Source of the DNA: Bagarius yarrelli
Lineage: Eukaryota > Chordata > Actinopteri > Siluriformes > Sisoridae
Assembly (NCBI GenBank): GCA_005784505.1
Contig: VCAZ01000022.1
Location: 302,299-366,298, forward strand
DNA: 64,000 bases
Reading direction: 5' to 3'
The notes beneath the pieces were generated by a model. The model did not search any database and had not been told where the DNA came from. It was given only the letters and a program-made list of their open reading frames with translations. Shown in pieces: positions 23,879 to 35,387 of the stretch; positions within the stretch are counted from its first letter, which is position 1; every line of letters starts with the position of its first letter. A program made the position numbers and the translations under genes.

Positions 23879-25494
23879 AGGATGGTCCATGGATGTGTTG
23901 GGTGTTTCAATTCTTTTGGCTGTATAAGTGCAGTAATTAGTAATGGGTTCTCCCAGAGTGTCTGCAACACCAGTAGGTCGAGTTAAAGAAAGGGTTCAGG
24001 ATTTGCAATGGTAGACAGCACGGTGGTGTAAAAGAAAGAAAAAAAACCCATCAAGGGTCACCCTGGAGAGCTAATGGCAATCATCACAACTCTAAATTAA
24101 GACTCATTAAGTAGAGCACAGCCAGCGAGAACTCGCGTTCAGGTTAATGAAAGCCGTTTTGAGCCGAGGTGAACATTTTGATTGCGTTTGTCCTGCCGTA
24201 ACCCTTCTGTAACGAAAACTCCTGCCTTCTTCTGGCTGATGAGACGAGGAGCAGCGGGTTAACGGCCATGAAGACCTGAGCAGCTGTGGGGGTTTTTTTT
24301 TCACTTTTTCTCTTTAGGAAAGAAGGAGGAGGTGTGAGAAGGAGACAGAAAGCAGAAAGTGATGTATGCCCGTCATTGGACACAGAACATTTAGTTTTCA
24401 TTAGGACTTAAACACGTACACGATACATTAACAGGAGTTCGATAGCCGCAGCTCGGTTCCACGTCACGTTTTAGCTTGATGAATTAGCAGCTCGGAGCTG
24501 GGCGCCGACTGACAAAAGCAAACAGGAAAAGCGGGATTAATGGGATTTATAAGCAAATCGTCGTTCGGTGCTCCACTCTGATTGGTCACTTAGAATTCGA
24601 GATTCGTTTTCCTTAACAGTGGAGAGAAAATGTGATTAAGGCTTTTTCTGGAAGAAGTTTCCAGCATCAGAGAGCAAGACTTTTGCTTGATGTTGATTAT
24701 TTAACTGGAACAAATGTTTTATTCCTTTCGTTTTATTTGATTAAAATTCCTCTCATTCATAAATAGCTGTTTGTCAAATCATCACCTAGCAACTATGCAA
24801 TTTTTTCACACATACTCGTTGTGTATTTAGCTTTAGAGCAATACCCCACGCCCCCACCTGTTTACAGTTTATTTCGTTTTCTACAGTTTGAGGCCTTTGA
24901 ATGGTTAGTCGTTTGCCGGGGCAAAACAAACATGCACTCTCCGAGCAGCAGATGCCCGATTGTTCTGCAGCGTGGGAGGAAAAAGGATGAATTAGCAATT
25001 CATCCTTAATTACAAGCAACAGAAAAACATTTCGCCTAATAAATGAAGCTACGGAATCACTGATAGGGCGCCATTTGTCAGAAGAATTGCCGGCGTACAC
25101 ATTGGCGGGTCAGAACGCTGCCTTATCATTATTCCTCACTGTTGCTGGCTCCGGAAACCAGGAGCGTTTAAAGAATAAATTATTTTAAGATATGCTTTTA
25201 TTTTAAGATATCAAAATACTTAAAATATCAGATTTTTGCATATCTGGCTGTCGGAAGAGGACGGTCGTGTGGGTGCGTTGGGTTAAGCTGTGGAATATCA
25301 GCCTGGCGAGCGGCGCATTAAAATGGCGTGGTCATTGAGCAAAAGGGATTTATGGGCAACGATCCATCAGCTCTGATCTTAAAAGCCTGTGATTAACAAT
25401 GGAAAGGAAGCAAGACTTCAGAATGGCTTCTGCTGAAGCCTGACAAGGCCGTAATACTCACAGGCCTTTTACTCTGCCTGTTAACAAGCATGTC

Positions 25495-25525
<31 letters not shown>

Positions 25526-25633
25526 ACCCAGGATGAATTACGATTCAGGGATGAAAACACACTGATCTCGGTAACTCAATAATTTGTTTTATCGTCTGTT
25601 GTTAAAATGACTTTGTTCCTCATTGCCTGCACG
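23879..25633. other. Single-copy stretch with a GT tract
   Basis: (GT)n at 25500-25525. 24080-25480 is free of obvious repeats and dotted with TTAATTA, TAATTA and CATTA words, possibly conserved regulatory DNA upstream of exon 2, which is only a guess from texture. Confidence 0.4.
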
Positions 25634-25785
25634 TGTTAGCTGGGTGGGTGGGGTGTTGGATTGCTGACCAAAAGGTCATAAGCTCAATTCCCCAGATTAA
25701 CAACCAGGCAATGATTGGTCCTTGTGCAAAGCCCTTAACCCACAACAGCTAAAAGGGCTTAGCACCTTAAATCATTTGTATCCTT
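25634..25785 (+). mobile_element. Diverged tRNA-derived SINE
   Basis: GTTAGCTGGGTGGGTGGGGT, GTTGGATTGCTGACCAAAAG, AGCTCAATTCCCCAG, then TTGTGCAAAGCCCTTAACCC. Ends only about 55 bp before the exon 2 acceptor, within intron 1. Confidence 0.75.
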
Positions 25786-25842
25786 AATCGTTACCATTTT
25801 CTGAAACCTTGTCTTTGTCGTTTTTCCTTTGGTCAGTTGTAG

Positions 25843-26064
25843 GAGCAGAGCACGCCGCCACAGTGACGCACCCTCTTCCTGCTGCCTTCTCGGATCTGCT
25901 GCCCCACTTCCTGGTGGAGCCGGATGATGTCTACATAGTCAAGAACAAACCAGTCACGCTGACCTGCCGCTCAACGCCTGCAACTCAAATCTACTTCAAG
26001 TGTAACGGAGAGTGGGTTCATCAGGACGACCATCTGATCGAGCGCACCACCGATCCAGCGACAG
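25843..26064 (+). CDS. unc5a: unc5a exon 2: mature N-terminus and first half of Ig domain 1
   Basis: Frame reads [16 protein letters not shown], then [20 protein letters not shown], then two cysteine segments, LTCRS and YFKCNGEW, ending DPATG. This is the start of the mature UNC5 ectodomain and the first strands of Ig1, part of the netrin-binding region. A pyrimidine-rich tract precedes the acceptor. The chosen AG ends at 25842, but an AG ending at 25836 is in the same phase and would add two residues (V at the split codon, then G). The donor is CAG/GTAGAA at 26065. Phase is 1 at both ends. An in-frame open stretch continues back to 25809 through the intron tract and is not coding. The signal peptide must come from an upstream exon not seen here. 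Confidence 0.9.
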
Positions 26065-26099
26065 GTAGAACTTAAACCTCCTCGGGTTCCTTCTTTCAT

Positions 26100-26590
26100 C
26101 TAAATGAAACCGAATGCTGTTACATACGACAGAGTTTTACAAATTTCCACTTTAATCTCCTAATTCCAATGTTATTTTTAGTGTATTTTACTTTAATCTC
26201 GTAACTCCAATTTATTTCTCAAAGGAATTTTTTAATGTAATTTTGTAATTCCAATTTTATTCTCAGTATTTTGACTTTAATCTCGTAATTCCAATTAATT
26301 CTCAAAGTTTCTCGTCTGCAATCTCGTAATTTCAATTTTATTCTCTGAGTATTTAAACTTTAATCTTTCACTTCGTACTTTATTTTTTAAATTAATTTGA
26401 CTGTGATCTCATAATTGCAGTTTTATTCTCAGAGTATTTTTTACTTTAATCTCGTAATTCCAGCTTTATTCAGAAAGTATTTTGACTTTAGTCTTGTAAT
26501 TTCGACTTTGACTTTAACTGTGTATTGCTTCCCACTTTGTTCTCGTAATTTAGATTTTACGCTCGTAATCTTATTTGTTTATTCTTTTAT
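26100..26590. repeat. About 42-bp degenerate minisatellite in unc5a intron 2
   Basis: Roughly eleven diverged copies of a unit reading ACTTTAATCTCGTAATTCCA then ATTTTATTCTCAGAGTATTT. Starts about 35 bp after the exon 2 donor. Confidence 0.88.
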
Positions 26591-27574
26591 GTGGCATTAA
26601 ACTCGGTCATAGCTTCGCTTCATGGATTTTTATTTCTGTTCAATTCCGGGAACTGATTTTTCACCATAAACTAAAGTTAATCAACAATTGATGCAGTTCT
26701 TATTTAATTTAGTTCTCTGAGAAATCCTGCTGCCCTGTACCACCTGACCTTATCTTCCTGCATTTGAACACATTTTTCTACTTACATTAGTGCAGAATGA
26801 TGGAATTATAAAGTGCAATTGTATTATTTTTCCATCACAGGTGACATTAAAAGAACAGTTCTCGCAGTACAGTCGGACGTTCGGCTGCTCTGAGATGCAG
26901 TGTAACAGTTTTAAAGTGGGAAGTTTTATAAAAACGATTCAATTTTAAACGGCCAATTAGAAGAAATGTGATGTCTGGCCAAGAACCGCGTCTAGGCGCA
27001 TTTTAAAGGTTTATACTTCTTGGGTCGGGATGGACAACATTCTAGGCGCTGACGAGTGTTAAATGTGATCGACGCCCCGCACGACCATCGAAACAATGCC
27101 CCGCTGAAGCGTTTTGGGGTTTTAGATCCGTCCCGCGGTGTCCCAGGGAGGTGGAGACACTTCAGCAGACAGAAAGCAGCTTAAGGTTTGGGCTCTTTTC
27201 CAAACTCATTTCCTCTGTAGCTGCAACCCTGATTGTGCAGGAGACACGCCGGAGGTTTTGTTTGCAGTGAGAGCTGCTGTGAAAGCGTGTGTCGTTACGG
27301 ATTTAGCGCTGACGAGGGCTTTATCCTCGGATGGTATTAAGTAAAGATTCCTTCTATTTCCTTCATCCCGAAAAGCTTCTTCCCTTAAACAAAGGAGCCA
27401 TGTTGCATTATCAGAGCTCCGAAAAACACTGCAGTGCTTTAGCCTATACTATCTCCCAAAAATTCAGGATTTTTTAAATTCTTTCTTTTTTTATTTATCT
27501 GTCTTTCTGTCTTTCTTTTTTATTTTTGTCTTTGTTTATTTCTTTCTTTCAAAATCTTTTATTCTTTCTTTCAT
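26591..27574. other. Intron 2 single-copy stretch
   Basis: No gene, RNA or repeat that I can support. Confidence 0.4.
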
Positions 27575-27575
27575 T

Positions 27576-27616
<41 letters not shown>

Positions 27617-27659
27617 TTCTCTCTTACTCACTATATTGCTGTTTCCCTCTCTCTCCCTT

Positions 27660-27690
<31 letters not shown>

Positions 27691-27742
27691 ATTTTCTCTC
27701 TATCTTCTCTCTCTTACACTCTGTCTCTCTATTGCTGTTTCC

Positions 27743-27775
<33 letters not shown>

Positions 27776-27969
27776 TCTCTCTCTCGCACTCTCACTCTAT
27801 TACACTCAGTCTCTCGCTCTCTCTCTCTCTCTCTCTCACGGTTATTCTATCTCTCTCTCTTACTCTCTATTGCTGTTTCTCGCTTCTCTCTCTCTCTCTA
27901 AATCTGTCTCTCTCTTTTGCTCTTTATTCTCCTCTCTCTCTCTAAAATCTGTCTCTATTGCTTTTTAAT

Positions 27970-28006
<37 letters not shown>

Positions 28007-28034
28007 TATTGCTGTTTCTCTCCTATCTCTCTCT

Positions 28035-28066
<32 letters not shown>

Positions 28067-28578
28067 ATCTCTCTCTCTCATCTCTCTATCTTATCTCTCT
28101 CCTCTCTCTCTCCTTTTGTTATATTGCTGTTTCCCCCTCTCTCTCTCTCTCCCTTTCTCTCTCTCTCTCAACTCTATCTCTCTCTCTCTCTCTCTATCTC
28201 TATCTCTCTACTCTCGGTCTCTCTATTGCTGTTGGTCCCTCTCTCTCTCTCTCTGTCTCTGTATCTCTCTCACTCTCTTACACTCTGTCTCTCGCTCTCT
28301 CTCTCTCTCTCTCAAGGGTACTTATCTAATCTTCCTCTCTTACTCTCTATTGCTGTTTCTCGTCTCTCTCTCTCTAAATCTGTTCTCTCTCTCTTGCTCT
28401 TCATTCTCTCTCTCTCTCCTCTCTATCTCTATCTCTCTCTCTGTCTCTCTATGCTGTTTTCTCTCTCTCTCTAGCTTATATCTGTCTCTATTGCTCTTTA
28501 ATTCTCCCTCTCTCTCTCTATCTCTCTCCCTCTCTCTTACACTCTGTCTCTCTATTGCTGTTTCTCGGTCTCTCTGTA

Positions 28579-28625
<47 letters not shown>

Positions 28626-28978
28626 TTCTCTATCTCTTTACTCTGTCTCTATTGCTGTTTCCATCTCTATCTCTCTGGTCTCTATCTGGTTCTCTCTCTC
28701 TCTCTCTCTCTATCTTTCACTCTCTTACACTCTGTCTCTAGCTCGCTCTCTCTCTCTCTCTCTCTCTCACGTCTGGTTACTCTCTTCTCTCTCTTCATAT
28801 CTCTCTCTCTCTACTCTCTATTGCTGTTCTCGCTCTCTCTCTCTCTATCTCTAAATCTGTATCTCTCTATTGCTCTTTCATTCTCCCTCTCTCTCTCTCT
28901 CTCTCTCTCGTCTATCTCTATGCTGTTCTCTCTTCTCTCTCTCTCTCTAAATCTGTCTCTATTGCTCTTTAATTCTCC

Positions 28979-29026
<48 letters not shown>

Positions 29027-29040
29027 CTCTGTCTTTCTGG
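27575..29040. repeat. 1.5-kb CT array with recurring ATTGCTGTTTC modules
   Basis: (CT)n blocks separated by short recurring modules: CTCTATTGCTGTTTCTCG (many copies), AAATCTGTCTCTATTGCTC, TTTAATTCTCC and CTTACACTCTGTCTCT. The modules recur in a loose order, so this is a structured satellite rather than a plain microsatellite. The 321-codon SLSLS frame is repeat translation. Confidence 0.95.
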
Positions 29041-29650
29041 CGGATGAATATCACTGGAGAATAGTGCCCGTTATCCAATAAAAAATTTTAAAGTCTCCAT
29101 TTAGGAGCTTAATAACTGCCTGTTTAATGCTGATATCCAAATAACAGCGAGAGAAAAGCAGTGTCTGCTTCACCTCTCTGGCCGTCAGCTGTCTGTAACA
29201 CACACTCATTACCTCGTCTGGTTTATGAGCCTGCTGTTTATTAGACGTGTCTATTACCTTGTTGTGTTTTACCCTAACAGACCCCCCAGTGTGTTCATTT
29301 AACTACATTCCTGATGAGGCTCTTGTCCTTTGTCTGTCCTTCATTTTTTTGTCTTCCTGCTCGAACAAAGACAGTTTTGTCAATAGCGAGGGTGAATTTT
29401 TTTGTCATTAAACGAACACAGTTTGTCCCATAAAGCCGTCATGTTTACGAGGACATCGTATTAAGCATGCAGAACTATCCCACTGACTGCTAATGACAAC
29501 AAGCCGCGGGTAGTTTGACTGTTCGCTAGAGGAAAAAAAAAACAAAAACGAGTGTAGCTAAAATAATCCTTCTTATCAGTCACTGCCTCAATTATGACAT
29601 TATGTTTTACAACAATATTTAGTAATGTCCATTTTTCTAATCTAACTAAG
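29041..29650. other. Intron 2 single-copy stretch
   Basis: No feature supported. Confidence 0.4.
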
Positions 29651-29742
29651 CCGCTAAGGGCCTTGCTCAGGGGCCCAGCAGTCGTCCTGAAAATTATACT
29701 CACAATTTTCTAATCTGCAGTCCATAACCACTAAGCACATTA
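29651..29742 (-). mobile_element. SINE fragment
   Basis: Reverse complement of GGGCCCCTGAGCAAGGCCCT with a degraded head (GTGGTTATGGACTGCAGATT). Confidence 0.78.
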
Positions 29743-30329
29743 TTTATTTTGATTATAATTTTGATATAAGTCGTCTCTCCTGCTGTCTTATGGGATGGTT
29801 AAGTGTTCGTCCTATGCGTACCATTTAGGTGGGTATAGGACATTTTCCAGGTCCTTTTTACTTACTAATTTTCAAATACTTTGAATCCGGACCCACGTTT
29901 TGCTTCGCATACTCTGTTTCGCACACTATATTGTATCTAAGTATGGATTTTTAGACACAGCTCTTATATGTCCTTGGTACCATGTCTCTTATTTGTGTGA
30001 CAGATATAATACAAATGACTCGACATTGCGTCAGTAGCTGCCAATGGCAACCTTACCTAAAAAAATACTGTGCTCAGCAGTTCTAGTTTGTCGCTTGTTT
30101 TCTTTTCTAGGCTTAAAAAAACACTATTACTGCGGTCCTAGCTGGGGTAGCCAGAGGGTAGAACAGGCTTTATAATGACTACATGGATTTAGTGCAGTGG
30201 AGATTCGCGATGCTGCTTTGTATGCCTTCACGTACAATGCTAAGCTTTTTGAAATAAGTGATTCAAGACATTTTATTTTCAGTATTGTGGTGTGTGTGTA
30301 TGTGTGTGTACTGGTGTACTGGATGGACG
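29743..30329. other. Intron 2 single-copy stretch
   Basis: No feature supported; a short GT run at 30289-30309. Confidence 0.4.
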
Positions 30330-30457
<128 letters not shown>

Positions 30458-30484
30458 AGACCCTAATAATAAATATTACCAGTC

Positions 30485-31330
30485 AAAGGGGTGGGATATT
30501 TTAGGCAGCAAGTGACCAGTCAGGCATCAAAGTTGTTGTGTTGAAAGCGGGACAACTGGGCAAATTTAGGGACATCTCCAGAACAGCAGGTTTGTGAAAG
30601 GTTTCCTGTAAGCAGAGGTTTGTACCACCCAAAAGTACCTTAAAGAAGGGAAGGGTAATGGTCACCCAAAGATACTGCAGTACAAACTGTTAATAAAGTC
30701 ACTGGTACTGAAAAGAGTGTCACAGCTTGCTGTGTGTGAAGCTTTTTGTAACATGTCAGAGTGACCATGCTGACGGCTGTCCACCATTAAAAGATCTTAC
30801 AGTTGGCTTCAAAACTGGACTAGGGTAATGGAAGGTGATAGCCTGCTCTGAGTTTTTTTTTACATCATGTGGATAAATAGGTGTGTGTGTTGCCTACTCA
30901 GGGTGGGGATGGCATTCAGATGCACTCTGAGAATAAGGCATGCTGGCTGAAGATAGTGTGATGCTTTGGGCCATGTTCTGCTGCAAAACTTTGAGTCCTG
31001 AATATACTATATGTAGATGATTTTTTGACACTTTCCACCTATGTAAACAACTATGTTGCAGTCCAAGTACTCAATTTCTATAAAGTCAGGAACCTTTTTC
31101 AGCTGAATAAAGTTTCCCAACATGCTGTGAATATTTTGAAAAACAAGACAGAGGTTGAGGTTTTGCCATTGCCTCCAAAATTTACCATCTCTAAATCTTG
31201 CATCTATGGCATGATTTATTTCCTCAAAGAATACCTCAGGTCACAATTATGTGGTAAGTCAAATTCAGCACCTGGACCTATGTCTCTTTGAATCGAGCCA
31301 GTTTGCACAACCAATGTATAGACATAAATG
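30485..31330 (+). mobile_element. Dead Tc1-like transposon (DDE transposase relic)
   Basis: Nucleotide text follows the transposase of a common fish Tc1-like element in order: GGGATATTTTAGGCAGCAAG, CATCTCCAGAACAGCAGG, GACCATGCTGACGGCTGTCC, TACATCATGTGGATAAATAG, GTGTGATGCTTTGGGCCATG, then an 88-codon open remnant at 31025-31291. One fragment translates as SVMLWAMFC. Where the family has the DLNPIEHLW block with a catalytic acidic residue, this copy reads TISKSCIYG, so the active site is lost. Multiple frameshifts. Identification relies on memory of the element. Confidence 0.82.
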
Positions 31331-32639
31331 ATTAGTTCTTCTATTGGTGCAATTGGGAGCCCAGTTGGTGCAATAAGGTCTTGATTAGGGTTTACAATGC
31401 CTGCGGAAACTCCAGCCTTTAACGAGCTGTCTTGTGCTTTATCATTTAAGTTAGTAGAATTCTTTGGTCCTTTGAGACCATAATAGGTCGGCGCAGTCTG
31501 GGCTGAAGAAAAGACCTATCTGGGTTTGTTCTACATCAAATGTGCCGGTTTAGCAAGTTGTTTTCATGTTCATCTCGGTTAGTTAGTAAACAGTGTTATC
31601 GATTTTAAAATATCTTCTTTAAAGTCCCAGTGTTGATTTTCACCACGCACCTGATCAGGTTCTATTGCCTGCCGCCTACTAAAAAATCACCCCATATCTC
31701 AATTGTACGGAGCGTGCATTCTGCCCAATAGGATAACATAAGATAATCTCAGACAAGGCCATGATGAAGATGTATCTGCCCAAAGACGAATGAGTGCTGA
31801 CAGCACATTTGCGTGAATTAGGTCTGCACAGCCCATCGTTTCACTCCAGGTGTAATTAGCCATCATCTGTCTGCCACACGAGGTGCCCGTTCAAGATGCC
31901 TTTCCTTCTGTCGAGGCCCGCACACATTACGCTTGGTCGTGTTATCATGCCGAAATCGTTTCAAGCGTCTTTCACACATTATCACAGTTTTTTTTAGCAG
32001 AGCAGCTTTGATCTTCTGCAATCTGTCATACCTGAGGATGTCTCGCACTTGTAGAGCACCGTGCGTGTTCAGCTAACACACCACTTCGGGTCGCGGGAGA
32101 AAAAGCAAACGAGTTGAATTAGCGTCTCTTTACAGAGTGTATGGTGGAGTGTGTTCCTCAGAAAGAGTAATGAATATTAAATGCAGGTTCTAATTGAATG
32201 TTGTCTAAGATCTTATCTCCTAATTAGAGATTCCGTACTCGCTTTGCACCGCTTAATTTAGATTCATTTGTTCGGGTATTCAGGCATGACTTCTTGTTCA
32301 TAATTTTTTAATTCAAAATCAAAGTGCATCGCATTTATCAAATAAATTAGTTAACTTTCTTCTGAACAGATTTCTTGACTTTTATTTTAATTCCTAATGA
32401 CAACAATTTTCTCACATCCAGAGATTGGTGTGTTTTTCACTGCACACATGTAGAGCTGGGATAAGTTGAAGTGATGAGAAAAAATATTATATATTCATAG
32501 AGTGCAAGTTTTGCAGTGTCTTAACTATTGCTGAGCAAGTCAGTGGGCGCACCGGGTATAAAATCACATAGGACAGGAAAGAGGAAAGAAACCTTTATTT
32601 ACAGCTGGGCGGTCCGACTGTTGTTTTTAATAGTGCTGT
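31331..32639. other. Intron 2 single-copy stretch
   Basis: No coding or repeat feature supported. 31780-32290 has CG-containing words and TAATTAG motifs in otherwise repeat-free DNA. Confidence 0.4.
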
Positions 32640-33028
32640 AACTGAGGAAAAAACTAGATGGAGCAGGAGCTTTTTGACTTTAGCAATGGGAACTAGATAG
32701 AGCAGAACCTTGTTGACTCTAGGAGTAGGTACTAGATGGAGCAGGACCTTGTTGATTTTAGCAGTGGGAACTATATAGAGCAGAACCTTGTTGACTCTAG
32801 GAGTAGGTACTAGATGGAGCAGGACCTTGTTGATTTTAGCAGTGGGAACTATATAGAGCAGAACCTTGTTGACTCTAGGAGTAGGGTCTAGATGGAGCAG
32901 GACCTTGTTAATTTTAGCAGTGGGAACTATATAGAGCAGAAAAGCAGAACCTTGTTGACTCTAGGAGTAGGGTCTAGATGGAGCAGGACCTTGTTAATTT
33001 TAGCAGTGGGAACTATATAGAGCAGAAC
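32640..33028. repeat. 39/78-bp higher-order tandem repeat
   Basis: Two related 39-bp halves alternate. One has GATGGAGCAGGACCTTGTTG plus TTTTAGCAGTGGGA. The other has TATAGAGCAGAACCTTGTTG plus ACTCTAGGAGTAGG. Together they make a 78-bp unit present about four to five times. One unit carries a 9-bp internal duplication near 32937-32948 (GCAGAAAAGCAGAA). Confidence 0.9.
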
Positions 33029-33866
33029 CTTATGTGGCTGGTAAAAGATTAAAATAGAACAAGAGGATTTCACCATCAGACGGTCTGTCAAGTTGATATG
33101 TATGGATCCAAATGTGGAACAAATCTTTTTGCCCAGATCTTACCAAGTGTAAGATTCTGATGATCAAGGGCTTCATAAAGACAGGAATGCGATCTAGATG
33201 GAACTGCAGCACATACGCCTTTAAAATTGTGGGAATAGCATACTGTTCGAACACCATCTTGTGGGTCTCAGAATGGCTAGCATAGGATTTGAATAGGGCA
33301 GGAATAATTACCCATCATCAAGGTAATTACCCATAACCTGCTGTATAATTACCTAACAAGAGGATAGGTACAAATCCAGATGGGTCAGGATCTTGTTTCA
33401 AGTGTAATCTGGTGCTAAGTGGGGCTGAGTGATGTCATGGTGTAGAATATTATATGTTAAGCATCAAAAACAAATATGTTTTATACAACAAATCTTTTGT
33501 CCTTTTTCTCCTGTGAAGGTTTTGTATTCATTCATTGTTCTTAATGAATGTGCACTGGACAAAAGTGTCTGCCATTTTAATAAAATGACTAACAAAAGGA
33601 TAAAAAAAAAAATTTATGTACACTTTCATCAAGGCAGCCGTTCACAGCTGTTAAGCGCTTGTTTTAAATCAAAGACGTTTTTACTAAGCATGAATCCTCT
33701 GAACATTTTATCAGTCTGGCTGATTACTACCACAAAACAATCGCTTCTCTTTAGTCACAAAAGAATTGTGTTTAATGTTTGGGATACACCATTTTTCATT
33801 CAAATCTTTCGATAACAAAAAACTTAATAATTCCAACTAAGAATTTTAGCTCACAACTCAAAGCAA
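33029..33866. other. Intron 2 stretch with two unrecognised open frames
   Basis: A 75-codon frame at 33030-33257 (-) and a 128-codon frame at 33429-33815 (+). Neither resembles a family I know and neither has convincing start or splice context; possibly decayed transposon. Confidence 0.35.
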
Positions 33867-33963
33867 AAAATCGGCTGAGATACGACTCGTATCGTATCGT
33901 AAATCGGCTGAGATACGACTCGTATCGTATCGTAAATCGGCTGAGAGACGACTCGTATCTAAC
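33867..33963. repeat. 33-bp tandem repeat, three copies, with internal palindrome
   Basis: Unit starts AAATCGGCTGA and contains GATACGACTCGTATC (7-bp arms around one base) plus a repeated GTATC word. Unit length is a multiple of three, giving an 11-residue period (NRLRYDSYRIV) in the overlapping frame. Confidence 0.92.
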
Positions 33964-34625
33964 TTGTTAGTTAGGACACTCATAAATCAAGGTACCACTG
34001 TATATTAGACATTAGACAGATTATGGACAGTTGGGACGTACTAAAAAGTGTCTCTAACTATTATATTTTAGATCTACAGAAAAACAGCAACAAGCCAACT
34101 GAATTTATAAAACATTTGTTTACATCTGCGTTAGCCTGCATCACTGCCTCATTTACAGGTCTCATTATATTAACAAGTCTTGATTTTGAGGTGAGTCAGA
34201 GCTTGGAGGAGGGCAGCGGATGAGTAACTCTGGGAAAGAGGGAATTATAGGTAATTTTCTGAAATTTAGAGAAAAAAAATTTGTTCTGGCAGCGCTGTTT
34301 GAACAGTATAATTAAGTCCATCTTGACCCTTAACTTTGATTAAACTGACTGTCAGGTGTTTGGTGGAACTTTAGTCCTCTTATTCCTGCACTTATAAAAT
34401 GAAGGATCAAGATCAGGGCAGAAGACTGAGGATGTGTATGAAACTTTTGCAAACTTGATTAAACTATTTCTGTATCACATATTGTATATTACTGGGTTAT
34501 TTTCCATCACCTTTGCTTTTTACCTTGTGTTGCTTAACAGAACTAAACCCCTTGGTTGTATACTGGGTCCAAAAAAAACTGCTTCCCTCCTACAAAGGAA
34601 AAGAGGTGGGTCAGTGGTTATGGCA

Positions 34626-34740
34626 GGGGTGGGAAATCTCGGTCCTGGAGGGTCGGGGTGTCCTGCAGAGTTTAGCTCCAACCTTTAGCTCAACGACACC
34701 TGAACCAACTTAATAAGATCTTGCTAGGTAGACCTGAAAC
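34626..34740. mobile_element. Truncated palindromic hAT-like MITE
   Basis: GGTCCTGGAGGGTCGGGGTG, TCCTGCAGAGTTTAGCTCCA and CACCTGAACCAACTTAATAA match the element at 15906-16081. The right half is missing; the sequence runs into an AT tract instead. Confidence 0.8.
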
Positions 34741-34746
34741 TTATAA

Positions 34747-34805
<59 letters not shown>

Positions 34806-34815
34806 ATATAGATAT
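34747..34815. repeat. (AT)n microsatellite
   Basis: About 65 bp AT with one TT break, replacing the right half of the MITE. Confidence 0.96.
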
Positions 34816-35027
34816 ATATAGCATATACATATATATTAGAATATATACATACATATTAGAAAGATTTGGTTATTAATCCACTCAGGTCATTCAGTTGCTT
34901 GTGCAGTTCTTTGTTATTTTGAAACTAGACCACTATAACTTGCTGATGGTAGGTCTACCTCTAAACGCAATTTGTCCTCTGCAGATGATCTAGAATGCAG
35001 CTCATGGCTTAAATTCTCCCATGTGTG

Positions 35028-35110
35028 TTTAATTCCCAATACCATCAAACTGCCACCACTGGCTCCCCAATCAAGGCCATTAACTCTCAACTGATCAGTG
35101 CTTACGGTGT
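35028..35110 (+). mobile_element. SINE fragment
   Basis: AATTCCCAATACCATCAAAC, TGCCACCACTGGCTCCCCAA and TCAAGGCCATTAACTC are the middle of the SINE body. It is the first of three adjoining fragments. Confidence 0.72.
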
Positions 35111-35216
35111 TGGACAATTGGTCAGCAATTGTCAACCACGCACTAAAGAAACCCCTGAGAATCTACCACTCCTGAAACATTAACCATTAGATTATTACAG
35201 AACATTAACATTAACA

Positions 35217-35387
35217 TTATTTGGCAGACGTCCTTATTCAGAGCAACTTACATTCATCTCTTTTATATATCTGAGCAATTGGGGGTTAAGGGCCTTGCTC
35301 AGGCTGGTGGCTTGATGGTGCTGTGAATTGGACCCTGGTCTTTCTGCTATCAGTCCAACACCTTAACCATAAAACCACCACTTCCCC
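35217..35387 (-). mobile_element. tRNA-derived SINE, near complete
   Basis: Reverse complement shows the tail (TTTGGCAGACGTCCTTATTC on the + strand), GGGTTAAGGGCCTTGCTCAG and the head (CCAACACCTTAACCATAAAA). Confidence 0.85.

Noticed and set aside
28116..29081. 321-codon leucine/serine frame that looks like a membrane protein
   Set aside because: Generated by the CT array; the hydrophobic look comes from CTC and TCT codons.
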